This document shows positions 53,319 through 62,681 of a DNA stretch of 64,000 bases, piece by piece (the first letter of the stretch is position 1; the number at the start of each line of letters is the position of its first letter). The notes below the pieces were generated by a model that saw only the letters and a list, made by a program, of their open reading frames with translations, was not told the DNA's origin and did no database searches. Both the position numbers and the translations under genes were made by a program. Where the stretch lies: positions 2,078,361 to 2,142,360 of the forward strand of contig NZ_AP018042.1 in the NCBI RefSeq assembly GCF_002356295.1. The letters run 5' to 3'. The DNA is from Labilibaculum antarcticum. GTDB lineage: Bacteria > Bacteroidota > Bacteroidia > Bacteroidales > Marinifilaceae.

Positions 53319-54191
53319 ATGGCATACAAAGAAAAAGGTACAAAACGTAGACTTCGTTCCTCTTATATAACTTCTGTAATTAGTATTTCATTGGTTCTTT
53401 TCATGCTAGGCTTAATGGGTTTGCTAATTTTAAATGCGAAGCAAATTTCCAACTATGTGAAAGAAAACATTGGCGTTTCGGTGATCTTAAAAGACAATAT
53501 TAAAGAAGTGGAAATTCGTCGACTACAAAAAATACTGGATGCTAGTGATTATGTGAAAGCAACGGAATATGTGGATAAAGAAACTGCCGCCAAAGAATTT
53601 GAAAAAGAACTCGGCGAAGATTTTATTTCCTTTTTGGGATACAATCCACTTCGTGCCTCGATAGATGTTAAACTATATGCCCAATACGCCAATCCCGATA
53701 GTATTGCAGTAATTGAAAAGAATTTGTTAAAACAATCTCAGGTTCAGGAAGTCGATTACCAAAAATCATTGGTGCATTTGGTGAATAAGAATGTTAAAAG
53801 AATCAGTTTAATAATTCTGGCTTTTAGTATTTTACTATTCACAATTTCGTTTACCTTGATTAATAACACCATTCGATTGTCCATTTACTCCCAGCGATTT
53901 ATTATTAATACCATGCAATTGGTTGGTGCTACCAGAGGATTTATTCGCCGACCATTTATGGCTAAAACATTAATGCAAGGAATTATAGGTGCGCTAATTG
54001 CAAACGTCATGTTGTCAGGAGTTATTTATCTATCCCAAAGAGAATTGAGCCAGGTAATTAATTTCAGCAATGTTGAAATGATAGGTGTCTTGTTTTTGCT
54101 GATCCTATTAATTGGGCTTTTCATTACCTGGATATCGACTTTATTTGCTGTGAACAAATATTTACGACTTGAATCCCGTTCTTTGTATTAG
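53319..54191 (+). CDS. ftsX: FtsX-family cell-division permease
   Basis: The product is about 290 aa when started at MAYKEKGTKRRLRSSYI (53319), the usual start in Bacteroidota; an in-frame ATG 93 bp upstream is less likely. Layout: a first transmembrane segment (ISISLVLFMLGLMGLLIL), an extracytoplasmic domain with NIGVSVILKDNIKEVEI near residue 57, and three further transmembrane segments (LIILAFSILLFTISFTLINN and beyond, about residue 175 on). FtsX with FtsE controls peptidoglycan hydrolases in division; ftsE is not in the window. A CCTGAT/ATCAGG hairpin is seen in the leader (53277-53294). Confidence 0.9.
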   Translation: MAYKEKGTKRRLRSSYITSVISISLVLFMLGLMGLLILNAKQISNYVKENIGVSVILKDNIKEVEIRRLQKILDASDYVKATEYVDKETAAKEFEKELGEDFISFLGYNPLRASIDVKLYAQYANPDSIAVIEKNLLKQSQVQEVDYQKSLVHLVNKNVKRISLIILAFSILLFTISFTLINNTIRLSIYSQRFIINTMQLVGATRGFIRRPFMAKTLMQGIIGALIANVMLSGVIYLSQRELSQVINFSNVEMIGVLFLLILLIGLFITWISTLFAVNKYLRLESRSLY

Positions 54192-54332
54192 AGAAAAAAT
54201 ATATAAAATACATTCAAGGAATAATCCCTTACATGTTATAAGCTTTTATCTTTAAAACATAAACGCATAATAAACTTCAAGTACTTTAGGCACTTTTAAC
54301 ATCTTAGTACACTCATAAATACTATTTTATTG

Positions 54333-54340
54333 TAAATTTG
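54333..54340 (+). promoter_or_regulatory. Candidate -7 box for DUF3098 gene
   Basis: TAAATTTG fits TAnnTTTG, 36 bp upstream of the start. No clear TTTG -33 element is found at the expected distance, so this is a weak call. Confidence 0.35.
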
Positions 54341-54375
54341 GCATCTAATTGTCAAAACCGACAAAATTTGAGAAC

Positions 54376-54615
54376 ATGAACAAACAAGATAAAAAACTGG
54401 ATTTTGCTCTTTCAAAAGAAAACTACAAACTTATCCTTATCGGATTTGTTATCATTATAGTGGGATTCCTACTAATGATGGGTGGCGGATCGGATGATCC
54501 AAATGTGTTTGACGAAAGCATATTTAGTTTTAGAAGAATTACTTTAGCTCCAATGGTGGTGTTGTTTGGATTCGCTTTTGAAATATATGCCATTATGAAG
54601 AAACCTAAAGAATAA
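54376..54615 (+). CDS. DUF3098 membrane protein
   Basis: The product is about 79 aa when started at MNKQDKKLDFALSKENY (54376); an upstream TTG would add nine residues. Two transmembrane segments (LILIGFVIIIVGFLLMMGG and RRITLAPMVVLFGFAFEIY in part) with the intervening SDDPNVFDESIFSF stretch give the DUF3098 pattern. It is usually found between ftsX and uppP in Bacteroidota, as here. The function is unknown; a role in division or envelope synthesis is likely by context. Confidence 0.85.
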   Translation: MNKQDKKLDFALSKENYKLILIGFVIIIVGFLLMMGGGSDDPNVFDESIFSFRRITLAPMVVLFGFAFEIYAIMKKPKE

Positions 54616-54638
54616 TAATTATCTCCTTTTTATTTACT

Positions 54639-54665
54639 TTCCGGTTTACTAACCGGAGATTTTTC
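54639..54665 (+). terminator. Hairpin after DUF3098
   Basis: CCGGTTTACTAACCGG forms a 6-bp stem, followed by AGATTTTTC. It lies just before uppP and may only attenuate, as uppP starts 10 bp on. Confidence 0.55.
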
Positions 54666-54675
54666 TATTTACAAT

Positions 54676-55464
54676 ATGAACTGGATTGAAGCCCTACTTT
54701 TAGGCTTACTGCAAGGATTAACCGAATTTTTGCCAGTAAGTAGCAGTGGTCATTTAGAAATTGGTAAAGCCTTATTAGGGATTAATGCCGAAAATAATTT
54801 AACATTTACAGTAGTTGTGCATGGTGCTACTGTTTTAAGTACCATAATTGTATTTCGAAAAGATATTTTGGAACTTTTAAAAGGTCTTTTCAGCTTTCAA
54901 TGGAACGAATCGACTCAATACATCGCTAAAATTGCTCTTTCCATGATTCCCATCGCAATTGTTGGTGTGTTTTTTAAAGATCAAGTAGAAGAACTTTTCA
55001 ATACCGATAAAATATTGCTCCTAGTAGGTTTTATGCTCTTGATAACAGCAACATTTCTTGCATTTACTTACTACGCAAAACAAAAAGAGAAAGAAATCTC
55101 ATTTAAGGATGCCTTTATCATAGGAATGGCTCAAACAGTTGCTATTCTTCCTGGAATTTCAAGATCGGGAGCAACCATTGCAACCGGACTATTGTTAAAA
55201 AACAAAAAATCGGAAGTTGCTAAATTCTCGTTTCTAATGGTTTTAGTTCCGATAATTGGTGAAAATATTTTAAGTTCTTTTGAAGGAACATACACCTCAC
55301 AAGGATCCGTTGAGTTAATGCCATTACTAGTTGGTTTTATTGGCGCCTTCCTATCTGGATTACTGGCTTGCAGCTGGATGATTAAGTTGGTGAAGAAGGG
55401 CAAACTCATCTATTTTGCAATTTATTGCTTGATTATCGGACTTATTGCTATTTTTGCAGCCTAA
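54676..55464 (+). CDS. uppP: Undecaprenyl-diphosphatase
   Basis: A 262-aa inner-membrane enzyme (BacA type) that dephosphorylates undecaprenyl diphosphate to recycle the lipid carrier for peptidoglycan and other polymers. Visible motifs are [20 protein letters not shown] near residue 7 (Glu and Ser residues of the active site) and [17 protein letters not shown] near residue 158 (second half of the inverted repeat). It has about eight transmembrane segments. It also gives bacitracin tolerance when overproduced, a known property of the family. Confidence 0.97.
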   Translation: MNWIEALLLGLLQGLTEFLPVSSSGHLEIGKALLGINAENNLTFTVVVHGATVLSTIIVFRKDILELLKGLFSFQWNESTQYIAKIALSMIPIAIVGVFFKDQVEELFNTDKILLLVGFMLLITATFLAFTYYAKQKEKEISFKDAFIIGMAQTVAILPGISRSGATIATGLLLKNKKSEVAKFSFLMVLVPIIGENILSSFEGTYTSQGSVELMPLLVGFIGAFLSGLLACSWMIKLVKKGKLIYFAIYCLIIGLIAIFAA

Positions 55465-55500
55465 TTATAAAAAAGGGTTTTCCCGTTTAATCTGTTCTAA

Positions 55501-56205
55501 ATGATTCAATTCGAAACCGATAATGATTTTAAGGAAGGAGCTTTACTTCTGTTGAATAAACCATACGAATGGACTTCGTTTGATTTAGTAAACAAGATAA
55601 AGCATAAAATCAAGCATCAATTTCATTACGAGAAAGTAAAGGTAGGACATGCCGGAACACTTGATCCTTTAGCCACAGGCTTACTAATTGTTTGCGTTGG
55701 GAAATACACAAAAAAAATAGACAGCTACCAATCGCAGGTTAAGGAATACATTGCTGCAATACAGCTAGGAGCAACCACTCCTTCTTTTGATTTGGAGACT
55801 GAAATTGATGAAACACACCCTACCGAACACATCACTAAAGAATTAATTGATGAAACATTAAAAGGTTTTATCGGTGAAATACAACAACGACCGCCCAACT
55901 ATTCGGCAGTAAAGATAAAGGGCAAAAGAGCTTACGAATATGCTCGAAAAGGACAGGAAGTTGAAATTAAAATGAAAACTCTTGTTATAGACGAAATAGA
56001 AGTTCTGGAATTTGAAAAGAACATCTTAAAGCTAAGAATTGTTTGCAGCAAGGGAACATACATACGAGCACTTGCCCGAGATATTGGTAGAAAACTCAAT
56101 AGTGGTGCTCATTTAACGGCCCTGCGAAGAACTAGAATCGGCGATTTTCATATCAACGATGCCCTTGAAATTGAAGATTTTATAAAATTCTTAGAAAATT
56201 TATAA
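55501..56205 (+). CDS. truB: tRNA pseudouridine-55 synthase
   Basis: A 234-aa enzyme that makes pseudouridine 55 in the T-loop of tRNAs. Motifs: [18 protein letters not shown] near residue 17, [21 protein letters not shown] (in part) near residue 49 with the catalytic Asp in [27 protein letters not shown] near residue 127 and [15 protein letters not shown] near residue 182. Bacterial TruB is often about 300 aa; the short form without a full PUA domain is usual in Bacteroidota. It follows uppP by 36 bp. Confidence 0.97.
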   Translation: MIQFETDNDFKEGALLLLNKPYEWTSFDLVNKIKHKIKHQFHYEKVKVGHAGTLDPLATGLLIVCVGKYTKKIDSYQSQVKEYIAAIQLGATTPSFDLETEIDETHPTEHITKELIDETLKGFIGEIQQRPPNYSAVKIKGKRAYEYARKGQEVEIKMKTLVIDEIEVLEFEKNILKLRIVCSKGTYIRALARDIGRKLNSGAHLTALRRTRIGDFHINDALEIEDFIKFLENL

Positions 56206-56287
56206 CTATCTTGCGAACTTTTCGTACAAACGAAAGCTTTGCCTTAGCCTATCAACAAAAATCCAACATATAAAGTCATTCAGCATT

Positions 56288-57337
56288 ATGAAGTTATCAA
56301 AGTTTAAGTACAAATTACCAAGCGAACTTATTGCTTTACATCCAGCCTACAATAGAGATGAATCTCGCTTATTGGTGCTTCACAAAGATACAGGTAAAAT
56401 CGAACACAAAATTTTCAAAGATCTAATTGATTATTTTGATAATGAAGACGTTATGGTTTTCAACAACACCAAGGTTTTCCCTGCTCGTTTGTATGGGAAC
56501 AAAGAAAAAACCGGTGCTGAAATCGAAGTATTCTTGCTTAGAGAATTAAATCGTGAGCAAAGATTGTGGGATGTGTTAGTTGATCCTGCCCGTAAAATTA
56601 GAATCGGTAACAAATTGTATTTTGGCGATGATGATTTATTGGTTGCTGAAGTAATCGACAACACGACTTCAAGAGGAAGAACTCTTCGTTTCTTATTCGA
56701 TGGTTCTTACGAAGATTTTAAAAAGACACTTTACGGATTAGGAGAAACTCCTCTTCCTAAATTCATAGAACGTCCTGTAGAGCCTGAAGATGCTGAGCGT
56801 TACCAAACAATTTTCGCAAAACACGAAGGAGCTGTTGCTGCACCTACTGCAGGTATGCACTTTAGCCGTGAGCTAATGAAGCGTTTAGAAATTAAAGGAA
56901 TTGATTTTGCTGAGGTTACTTTGCATGTTGGTTTGGGTAATTTCAGAAGTGTAGATGTTGAAGATTTGACCAAGCACAAAATGGATTCTGAACAAATCGA
57001 AATTAACGAATTGGCAGTTGAGCAAGTAAATAGTGGTAAGAAAAAGAAGAAGCAGATTTGTGCTGTTGGCACAACTGTTGTTCGTACTTTAGAAACCTCT
57101 GTTTCTACCTTGGGAACATTAAAACCATTTGAAGGATGGACTAATAAATTTATTTTCCCTCCATTCGAATTCAGTGTTCCTACTAGTATGGTTACCAATT
57201 TCCATTTACCACTTTCTACTTTACTGATGATGGCTTGTGCATTTGGTGGATACGACAGAGTAATGGCGGCTTATCAGGAAGCAATCAAAGAAAAATATCG
57301 TTTTGGCACCTATGGTGATGCAATGCTGATAATATAA
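56288..57337 (+). CDS. queA: S-adenosylmethionine:tRNA ribosyltransferase-isomerase
   Basis: A 349-aa enzyme of queuosine synthesis. It transfers the ribosyl part of SAM to preQ1 in tRNA. Motifs: [24 protein letters not shown] (first 20 or so) near the start, [14 protein letters not shown] near residue 56, [24 protein letters not shown] near residue 152, [14 protein letters not shown] near residue 178, [25 protein letters not shown] (in part) and [19 protein letters not shown] near residue 303. It ends the ftsX-queA group and is followed by a strong terminator. Confidence 0.97.
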   Translation: MKLSKFKYKLPSELIALHPAYNRDESRLLVLHKDTGKIEHKIFKDLIDYFDNEDVMVFNNTKVFPARLYGNKEKTGAEIEVFLLRELNREQRLWDVLVDPARKIRIGNKLYFGDDDLLVAEVIDNTTSRGRTLRFLFDGSYEDFKKTLYGLGETPLPKFIERPVEPEDAERYQTIFAKHEGAVAAPTAGMHFSRELMKRLEIKGIDFAEVTLHVGLGNFRSVDVEDLTKHKMDSEQIEINELAVEQVNSGKKKKKQICAVGTTVVRTLETSVSTLGTLKPFEGWTNKFIFPPFEFSVPTSMVTNFHLPLSTLLMMACAFGGYDRVMAAYQEAIKEKYRFGTYGDAMLII

Positions 57338-57354
57338 GATCAAAATATATATCC

Positions 57355-57392
57355 AAAAAAAGCTGTTGAATTCAATTTCAACAGCTTTTTTT
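57355..57392. terminator. Bidirectional terminator between queA and the globin gene
   Basis: AAAAAAAGCTGTTGAA and TTCAACAGCTTTTTTT arms form a 12-bp or longer stem around a 6-base loop, with A- and T-runs on both sides, so it can end transcription from either strand. The globin gene converges from the right. Confidence 0.9.
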
Positions 57393-57450
57393 ATATGCCT
57401 AAACGAACCATTAAGATGCAGATTAAAACTTTTTTCTTGGTTGTTAATCC

Positions 57451-57882
57451 TTAGTCCTCCGAATTCACCATCCAGCTTGAAAATACATCCAGATAATTCC
57501 AATAAGAAACAATCAAGTCTTCGGGTATTTTTAACTCAGGTAAGAGTTTTTGGTAACATTGCATCCAAACCTGACGTGCTTCTCGTGTAATTTTAAAATT
57601 TGCATGTCGTTTAACCAACATGGGTGCTCCTCTGTTCTGATTATAATACTCAGGCCCACCTAAAGCTTGAATAAAGAAATCTGATGAACGAAGTTTTGCC
57701 GCCTCGAACTCAGCCTTGTCCTGAGGAAATAAAGGATTAAACTTACTTTCTCTCAACAATTCATAATGATCATCAACCAATTTCCGTATTCCACTCTCTC
57801 CCAAATGCTTTAAAAAATCTCTGTTTGGTCGGGTTACCTCAGGTCTTTCTCCAAAAGGATATTCTTTAATAGTCAATTCCAT
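57451..57882 (-). CDS. Truncated haemoglobin-like globin
   Basis: A 143-aa group II/III-type globin. The N-terminal helices include IRKLVDDHYELLRES with B10 Tyr in place, followed by a region that binds haem: FFIQALGGPEYY and MLVKRHANFKIT, where the His of KRHANF is the likely proximal F8 ligand, then a C-terminal WMQCYQKLL helix and an end with SYWNYLDVFSSWMVN. Such proteins bind O2 or NO and often work in nitrosative-stress defence. It lies near a Crp/Fnr regulator. Confidence 0.87.
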   Translation of the reverse strand: MELTIKEYPFGERPEVTRPNRDFLKHLGESGIRKLVDDHYELLRESKFNPLFPQDKAEFEAAKLRSSDFFIQALGGPEYYNQNRGAPMLVKRHANFKITREARQVWMQCYQKLLPELKIPEDLIVSYWNYLDVFSSWMVNSED

Positions 57883-58012
57883 ATTAGTTCCTGTACTAGT
57901 TTACACTTATAAAAGTAAAGAAAAATAGGTAATCATTCGATATAAGCACAATAAAAAAAGACAAGTAAGTCTTATTTCAAATCAATGCATTCATTTATGC
58001 TCATTCGTAAAA

Positions 58013-58708
58013 TTAACCTCTCAAATTAATTTCATCCAATGATTTCTTATCCTGAATCAAGATCTTTTTGCCATCCAATGAAATAATACCTTCTTTCTCA
58101 AACTCTTTGATAAATTTAACCGCACTTTCAACACTAATTGAAGCAAAATCAGCAATATTTTGACGAGCTAGACACTCATAAACATTTTCATCGGTAAATT
58201 TCTCTGAAGACAAATACAATAGAGCAGAAGCTAATTTTCCTCTCATTTGTTTGTATGAGATATTTCGAATAATATCGATATATCTATTTTCGTTGTGACA
58301 ATTCTTAGAATATATTTGCATTGCAAAATCAGGATTCCTCCACAACAACTCTTTTAAAGCCTCCTTGTCAATCATACATATTTCTGAGTCTTTTAAGGCA
58401 ATAGCAGAATAGAGATAAGTATCTTTCCCGAAAATTGAAGAAAAAGCTATTAAATCCCCCTTTTTAGCTAAACGAATATTGATCTGCTTGTTTTTATTGG
58501 TTTGGATATATACTCTAACTAATCCCTGATTTACAAACAAAACGTGCGGAGCAAATGCTCCTTGCTTAAATACAGTTTCATCTTTAAAAAAAGTTACCTG
58601 TTTCTTCTTTTCATTAATAATTTCCAAATCGGCAATTCCAAGATTTTGAAAACAGTTCATGTTTATTTCGGTATCTCCTTTATTGTTATCCATTAAAGTC
58701 AAAATCAT
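58013..58708 (-). CDS. Crp/Fnr-family transcription regulator
   Basis: A 231-aa regulator: an N-terminal cyclic-nucleotide-binding-like beta barrel (about 35-150: VTFFKDETVFKQGAFAPHVLFVNQGLVRVY in part; GDLIAFSSIFG) and a C-terminal winged helix (about 165-231: LARQNIADFASISVESAVKFIKEFEKEG, in part). No Cys motif for an iron-sulfur cluster is seen at the N-terminus apart from Cys 19, so it may bind haem or a ligand rather than an Fe-S cluster. It is divergent from the NifX-like gene 220 bp away and probably controls it. Confidence 0.9.
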   Translation of the reverse strand: MILTLMDNNKGDTEINMNCFQNLGIADLEIINEKKKQVTFFKDETVFKQGAFAPHVLFVNQGLVRVYIQTNKNKQINIRLAKKGDLIAFSSIFGKDTYLYSAIALKDSEICMIDKEALKELLWRNPDFAMQIYSKNCHNENRYIDIIRNISYKQMRGKLASALLYLSSEKFTDENVYECLARQNIADFASISVESAVKFIKEFEKEGIISLDGKKILIQDKKSLDEINLRG

Positions 58709-58928
58709 TAATTTTTAGTGTATAACATCTACTAATGTACTTATCGTTTTGTAAAAAAACATTCTTAATAAAACGCAAATTATCATCTCGTCATAAAAAG
58801 CTTATCAAATTTCAGTTAAAACTACAGAAAACTACATTCCACTTTTCTTGTCTTCGTATCAGGCTCTGAATATTTTTGCAACAGTATTTTTATCTAGAAT
58901 AAACAAAAATAACAATTCCTTCATAATT

Positions 58929-59366
58929 ATGAATCATCCTAAAATAATATTCGCATTTGCTGTCAGCGACTCAAATAAATTTGAAGCTAAACATTTTGGG
59001 GATGTAGATAAATATTTAATCTATGAATACTGCAACGAATCCTTTAATCTGTTATCTCATCAAACAAATACATCTAAAGACTTGGATGAAAAACAGCTTA
59101 ATGAATCTATAGAGAAAGGCAATTCAATCGTTAAACTCTTAACAGATCATAAAGTTCAGGTATTGGTATCTCTTCAATTTGGACAAAATATTAAAATGAT
59201 TAATAAGCATTTTATCCCTGTTGCCATTCACGATCCCAATACGGAAGAAATTTTTAAAATTTTGTTAAAAAACATGAAATGGATCATCGACGAATTAGAG
59301 ATTAATCCTCCTGAATTTAGACTTTTCTCAATAAATACCGGAGTCTTAAAAAGCTCAATTAAATAA
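58929..59366 (+). CDS. NifB/NifX-like dinitrogenase-cofactor-family protein
   Basis: The product is about 145 aa when started at MNHPKIIFAFAVSDS (58929); an upstream TTG frame is less likely. The N-terminal part (KIIFAFAVSDSNKFEAKHFGDVDKYLIYEY, shown in part) resembles the NifX/NafY/NifB-C domain that binds iron-molybdenum cofactors or Fe-S clusters, including the H-F-G pattern in EAKHFGDVD and VSLQFGQNIKMI. Nitrogenase genes are absent from the window, so it may serve another metal cluster. It heads a row with CoA-binding and DUF1847 genes. Confidence 0.8.
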   Translation: MNHPKIIFAFAVSDSNKFEAKHFGDVDKYLIYEYCNESFNLLSHQTNTSKDLDEKQLNESIEKGNSIVKLLTDHKVQVLVSLQFGQNIKMINKHFIPVAIHDPNTEEIFKILLKNMKWIIDELEINPPEFRLFSINTGVLKSSIK

Positions 59367-59401
59367 ATGCAATTTTGAGCTTAAACAAATAAAATAACAA
59401 A

Positions 59402-59764
59402 ATGAAAAATAAAACATTAATCATTGGAGCTAGTATCAATGCCGAACGTTACTCTTACAAAGCTGCTGAAAAATTATTAGCTAACAGTCATCAAATTTAT
59501 ATGATTGGGAACAAAACCGGAACGCTATTCAATCATGAAATAGTGAAAGATCAAACTCCTTTCACCGATGTTGATACAGTTACAATGTATGTATCAGCAA
59601 AAAATCAAACAAGCTATTACGAGTATATCCTCTCATTGAAACCACGCAGGGTAATCTTTAATCCCGGAACGGAAAACTTAGTTTTTGCAAAGCAATTGGA
59701 ATCAAAGGGAATAATTGCAGATGAATCCTGCACTTTGGTATTGCTGGCAACTAATATTTATTAA
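59402..59764 (+). CDS. CoA-binding domain protein (YccU-like)
   Basis: A 120-aa single Rossmann-domain protein. KTLIIGASINAERYSYKAAE gives the nucleotide-binding turn (GASxNxxRYSY) and VDTVTMYVSAKNQ, LKPRRVIFNPGTEN and ADESCTLVLLAT follow, as in CoA_binding_2 proteins. The function is not known; relatives bind CoA and may sense or protect it by disulfide formation. It lies 35 bp after the NifX-like gene. Confidence 0.88.
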   Translation: MKNKTLIIGASINAERYSYKAAEKLLANSHQIYMIGNKTGTLFNHEIVKDQTPFTDVDTVTMYVSAKNQTSYYEYILSLKPRRVIFNPGTENLVFAKQLESKGIIADESCTLVLLATNIY

Positions 59765-60008
59765 TACAAATTTTGCCGGTGCAACTATTCAGATTAGACT
59801 CTTATTCCTTTCAAGTTGCTCCGCATCTAACTATAAAATACTGACATGCTACATATTCAAAGAGAATTTCAAAGGAAGACAGCCGAAAAAAATTGGGAAT
59901 ATGATGCGTTTTATCAATTTAAAATACACTTTATTTTAACGATGGACTAAAAAGGATTAAGGTTTATCTGGTAAAATTAAAATGTGCAATCCCAATAAAA
60001 TAAGAAAA

Positions 60009-60476
60009 ATGGATTTTAAAGATTTATATACTGCTGAAGATATTGCGATCATGAAAAATGCTGAAGATTCGTTGAATCGCAACAATGATCGGATTCAGGA
60101 AATTATAGAATACGCTAAGAAATCCAATATCAAAACAATTGGGATTGCATATTGTACTTCGCTTAACAAACAGGCCAGTAAACTCAAAAACATACTTGAA
60201 TTTGAAGGGTTCACCATAGAACATGTAAATTGCAAACTAGGTAAGCTTCCTTTCTCCAATTTAATACCCGATTACAAAGGAATTACTTGCAATCCGGCAG
60301 GACAAGCAAAATATCTGGAAGAAAGAGACACCGAACTGAACATCATGATGGGATTATGCCTGGGGCATGATATGATTTTTAATGCAAAATCGAAAGCGCC
60401 TGTTACTCCCTTAATTGTTAAAGATCGAAAATTAAAACATCACAGCATCGAGAAATTAAATGATTCTAATTCATAA
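60009..60476 (+). CDS. DUF1847 protein, cysteine-containing
   Basis: The product is about 155 aa when started at MDFKDLYTAED (60009), with an A-rich leader; an ATG nine codons upstream (MCNPNKIRK) is an alternative. The DUF1847 pattern is IGIAYCTSLNKQASKL near residue 42, FTIEHVNCKLGKLPFS near residue 70, GITCNPAGQAKYL near residue 93 and LNIMMGLCLGHDMIF near residue 110. Four Cys lie at conserved places, probably for metal. Most family members start with an extra Cys-rich segment, which is missing here. Confidence 0.82.
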   Translation: MDFKDLYTAEDIAIMKNAEDSLNRNNDRIQEIIEYAKKSNIKTIGIAYCTSLNKQASKLKNILEFEGFTIEHVNCKLGKLPFSNLIPDYKGITCNPAGQAKYLEERDTELNIMMGLCLGHDMIFNAKSKAPVTPLIVKDRKLKHHSIEKLNDSNS

Positions 60477-60728
60477 ATTGGGCTTAAAATAACCGTACTT
60501 CTGTCTTTCTCCAGAAAATTTAATTTTTTCATTCCTTCTATAATTATTAAATTGACTATACTTTAGTCATTGCTTTTAAAAATTGAGGATAATTGAACTA
60601 TTGTCACGAAACAAGTAGCAATATTCATGTGAAACACAGCTCTCTATTTAATTGCCAACAGGCAATTTCTGCTTATTCACTTTAAAACATGGCTATTAAG
60701 CCACTTCAATAGCCAAAATAATTATTTC

Positions 60729-61424
60729 ATGAAAAAGTTATTTAGCCTGGCATTACTGATATGTGCATCATGTATCATGGCCTTCTCACAAGATTGCACC
60801 CTCTATATCCCCAGTAATATTGGCGCCGAGCTCCATTACGAGATGAAAAATGCCAAAGGAAAAACGACAGGTATTTACACTCAAAAAATGATATCCGTAA
60901 AGGAAAGCGGAGGAGAAACAACATTTGAATTGTTGCAAATCCATATGGATCCTAAAAATTCGAACAAAATAATTCTTCAAGACACAATTAGTTTCCGCTG
61001 TAAAGACAATGTTTTTTACATCGATATGGAAAAATACCTGAATCAGAAGCAGATGGAAGGCTTTAAAGACATGGAGGTTAAAATTACTACAGAAGATCTG
61101 ATTTATCCTCCCAAATTGTATCCTGGGCTAGAATTAAACGATGGCTCTATTAGCCTGGAAATTGGAGCAGGAATGATGAATATGAACATGACCACCAATA
61201 TTGTGAATCGAAAAGTGGAAGCTCACGAGAACATCACAACGCCTGCAGGTACATTTAAATGTTACAAAATAGCTGAAGATGTGCAAAGCAAAATAGGCTT
61301 TGTAAATGTACAATTGCACAATATTGCTTGGATCGTTGAGGACATTGGAACCATTCGCAGTGAATCCTTCGACAAAAAAGGAAAACTAAATAGTACAACC
61401 GAATTGATAAAAATTCTTCGGTAA
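60729..61424 (+). CDS. TapB/DUF3108-like secreted protein
   Basis: A 231-aa protein with a signal peptide (CASCIMAFSQ). The sequence DCTLYIPSNIGAELHYEMKN, the beta-rich central part (TQKMISVKE; FRCKDNVFYIDM) and the HENITTPAGTFKCYKIAEDVQSKIG stretch (in part) resemble the TapB/DUF3108 type of periplasmic beta-barrel protein. No catalytic motif is seen. It stands alone with a terminator. Function unknown; envelope or lipid binding is possible. Confidence 0.72.
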   Translation: MKKLFSLALLICASCIMAFSQDCTLYIPSNIGAELHYEMKNAKGKTTGIYTQKMISVKESGGETTFELLQIHMDPKNSNKIILQDTISFRCKDNVFYIDMEKYLNQKQMEGFKDMEVKITTEDLIYPPKLYPGLELNDGSISLEIGAGMMNMNMTTNIVNRKVEAHENITTPAGTFKCYKIAEDVQSKIGFVNVQLHNIAWIVEDIGTIRSESFDKKGKLNSTTELIKILR

Positions 61425-61438
61425 ACCGATAAAAAGGC

Positions 61439-61486
61439 AAAAGGAGAAAGCATCCAAACAACTTGGCACTTTCTCCTTTTTATTTT
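61439..61486 (+). terminator. Intrinsic terminator after the TapB-like gene
   Basis: A 12-bp stem AAAAGGAGAAAG / CTTTCTCCTTTT is followed by TATTTTTC. A second copy of the CACTTTCTCCTTTTTTACT sequence follows at 61501, a small direct repeat. Confidence 0.85.
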
Positions 61487-61532
61487 TCACTTGATACTTT
61501 TCACTTTCTCCTTTTTTACTGGATACTTGATA

Positions 61533-62477
61533 CTAATTCATCATATTTCTGGGCTTTCCAGATAACCACAAACGGATGTTTTCCATCACAATATCAACTC
61601 GTTTGTTGAACGATTCCTGGGTGGCAAAAGCCAAATGAGGTAACATGATTAGATTTGGAGCAGTAAACAAGATGTGTTCTTTTTCTAAAGGTGGCTCCTT
61701 TTCGTAAACATCAACCGCAGCACCTGCAATTTCACCATTTTGCAATGCTTCACAAAGAGCTGCGTTATCCACAACCGGTCCGCGTGCCGTATTTATTAAA
61801 ATAGCCGAAGGCTTCATTTTTTTAAATTCTTCCCCACCAAAAAGGCCTTTGGTATCTGCTGTTAAAGGAACGTGAAGCGAAACAACATCGGCTTCCTTCA
61901 ATAAAACATCCATAGAAACAAATTCAACGCCTTCTACGCTCTTTTCACTTCGATTGAAGGCAATTACCCTACAATTGAATACTCTTGCAATCTCGGCCAC
62001 CCTAAGGCCTATTGCGCCAGCACCTACAATGCCGATTGTCTTGCCATTCAGTTCCGATCCTAAAAAACCAGCTCTATCGCCTCCAAAGCGAGTGATCGAA
62101 TCTCCGGAAACAATCTTTCGGTAAACCGATAAAATCATTCCAATGGTCAATTCGGCCACCGATTCTGTTGAAAATCCTGCTGCATTACTCACCAAAATCT
62201 TTCTCTCCCGGCATGTTTCCATATCGATATGATCGACTCCGGTAAATGCCACAGAAATCATTGAAAGTTTAGGACAAGCATCTAAAAAATTCTTTGTAAT
62301 TGGAATGTTGCTGACAACAACAACATCAGCTCCTTCGGCGCGCTTAATCAATTCCTGTTCATCCTCATTTCTATCCGTGAAAAAGATCAACTCATGCCCC
62401 AAGGCTTCAAATTCCTGTTTTAACTGTTCATATTTACAAGCTGTTATCCCAATTGGTTCCAGTATAGAAAATTTCAT
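61533..62477 (-). CDS. D-2-hydroxyacid dehydrogenase
   Basis: A 314-aa NAD-dependent enzyme. The NAD-binding motif GKTIGIVGAGAIGLRVAE lies near residue 144, the catalytic Arg in LINTARGPVVDN near residue 228, Glu in AVDVYEKEPP near residue 257 and His in LIMLPHLAFAT near residue 278. The family reduces 2-oxo acids to D-2-hydroxyacids (lactate, glycerate, phosphoglycerate-like). It lacks the ACT domain of SerA and is not a clear LdhA. Substrate unknown. Confidence 0.93.
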   Translation of the reverse strand: MKFSILEPIGITACKYEQLKQEFEALGHELIFFTDRNEDEQELIKRAEGADVVVVSNIPITKNFLDACPKLSMISVAFTGVDHIDMETCRERKILVSNAAGFSTESVAELTIGMILSVYRKIVSGDSITRFGGDRAGFLGSELNGKTIGIVGAGAIGLRVAEIARVFNCRVIAFNRSEKSVEGVEFVSMDVLLKEADVVSLHVPLTADTKGLFGGEEFKKMKPSAILINTARGPVVDNAALCEALQNGEIAGAAVDVYEKEPPLEKEHILFTAPNLIMLPHLAFATQESFNKRVDIVMENIRLWLSGKPRNMMN

Positions 62478-62681
62478 GTAATTATTTTTAGTGTCAATAT
62501 TATTTTAGACAAGCAAAGTAAAAAAATCGCGTATCATTATCAATGCATTAGCAAGTATTCTACAACATCAATGCAAAAGTATGTTACAACGAGCGAAAAG
62601 TTCGATTAAACGATTTTAATTTACAATCTCAGGTATTTTTTTGAACTTGTAGGTATAATAAACAATCATTTGAATTCTATC

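Noticed and set aside
58929-59366. Evidence for nitrogen fixation
   Set aside because: Only a NifX-like domain is present; no nifHDK, nifB radical-SAM part or nifEN is in the window.
59715-59939. 74-aa frame after the CoA-binding gene
   Set aside because: It begins inside the CoA-binding gene in another frame and has no family or start signal.
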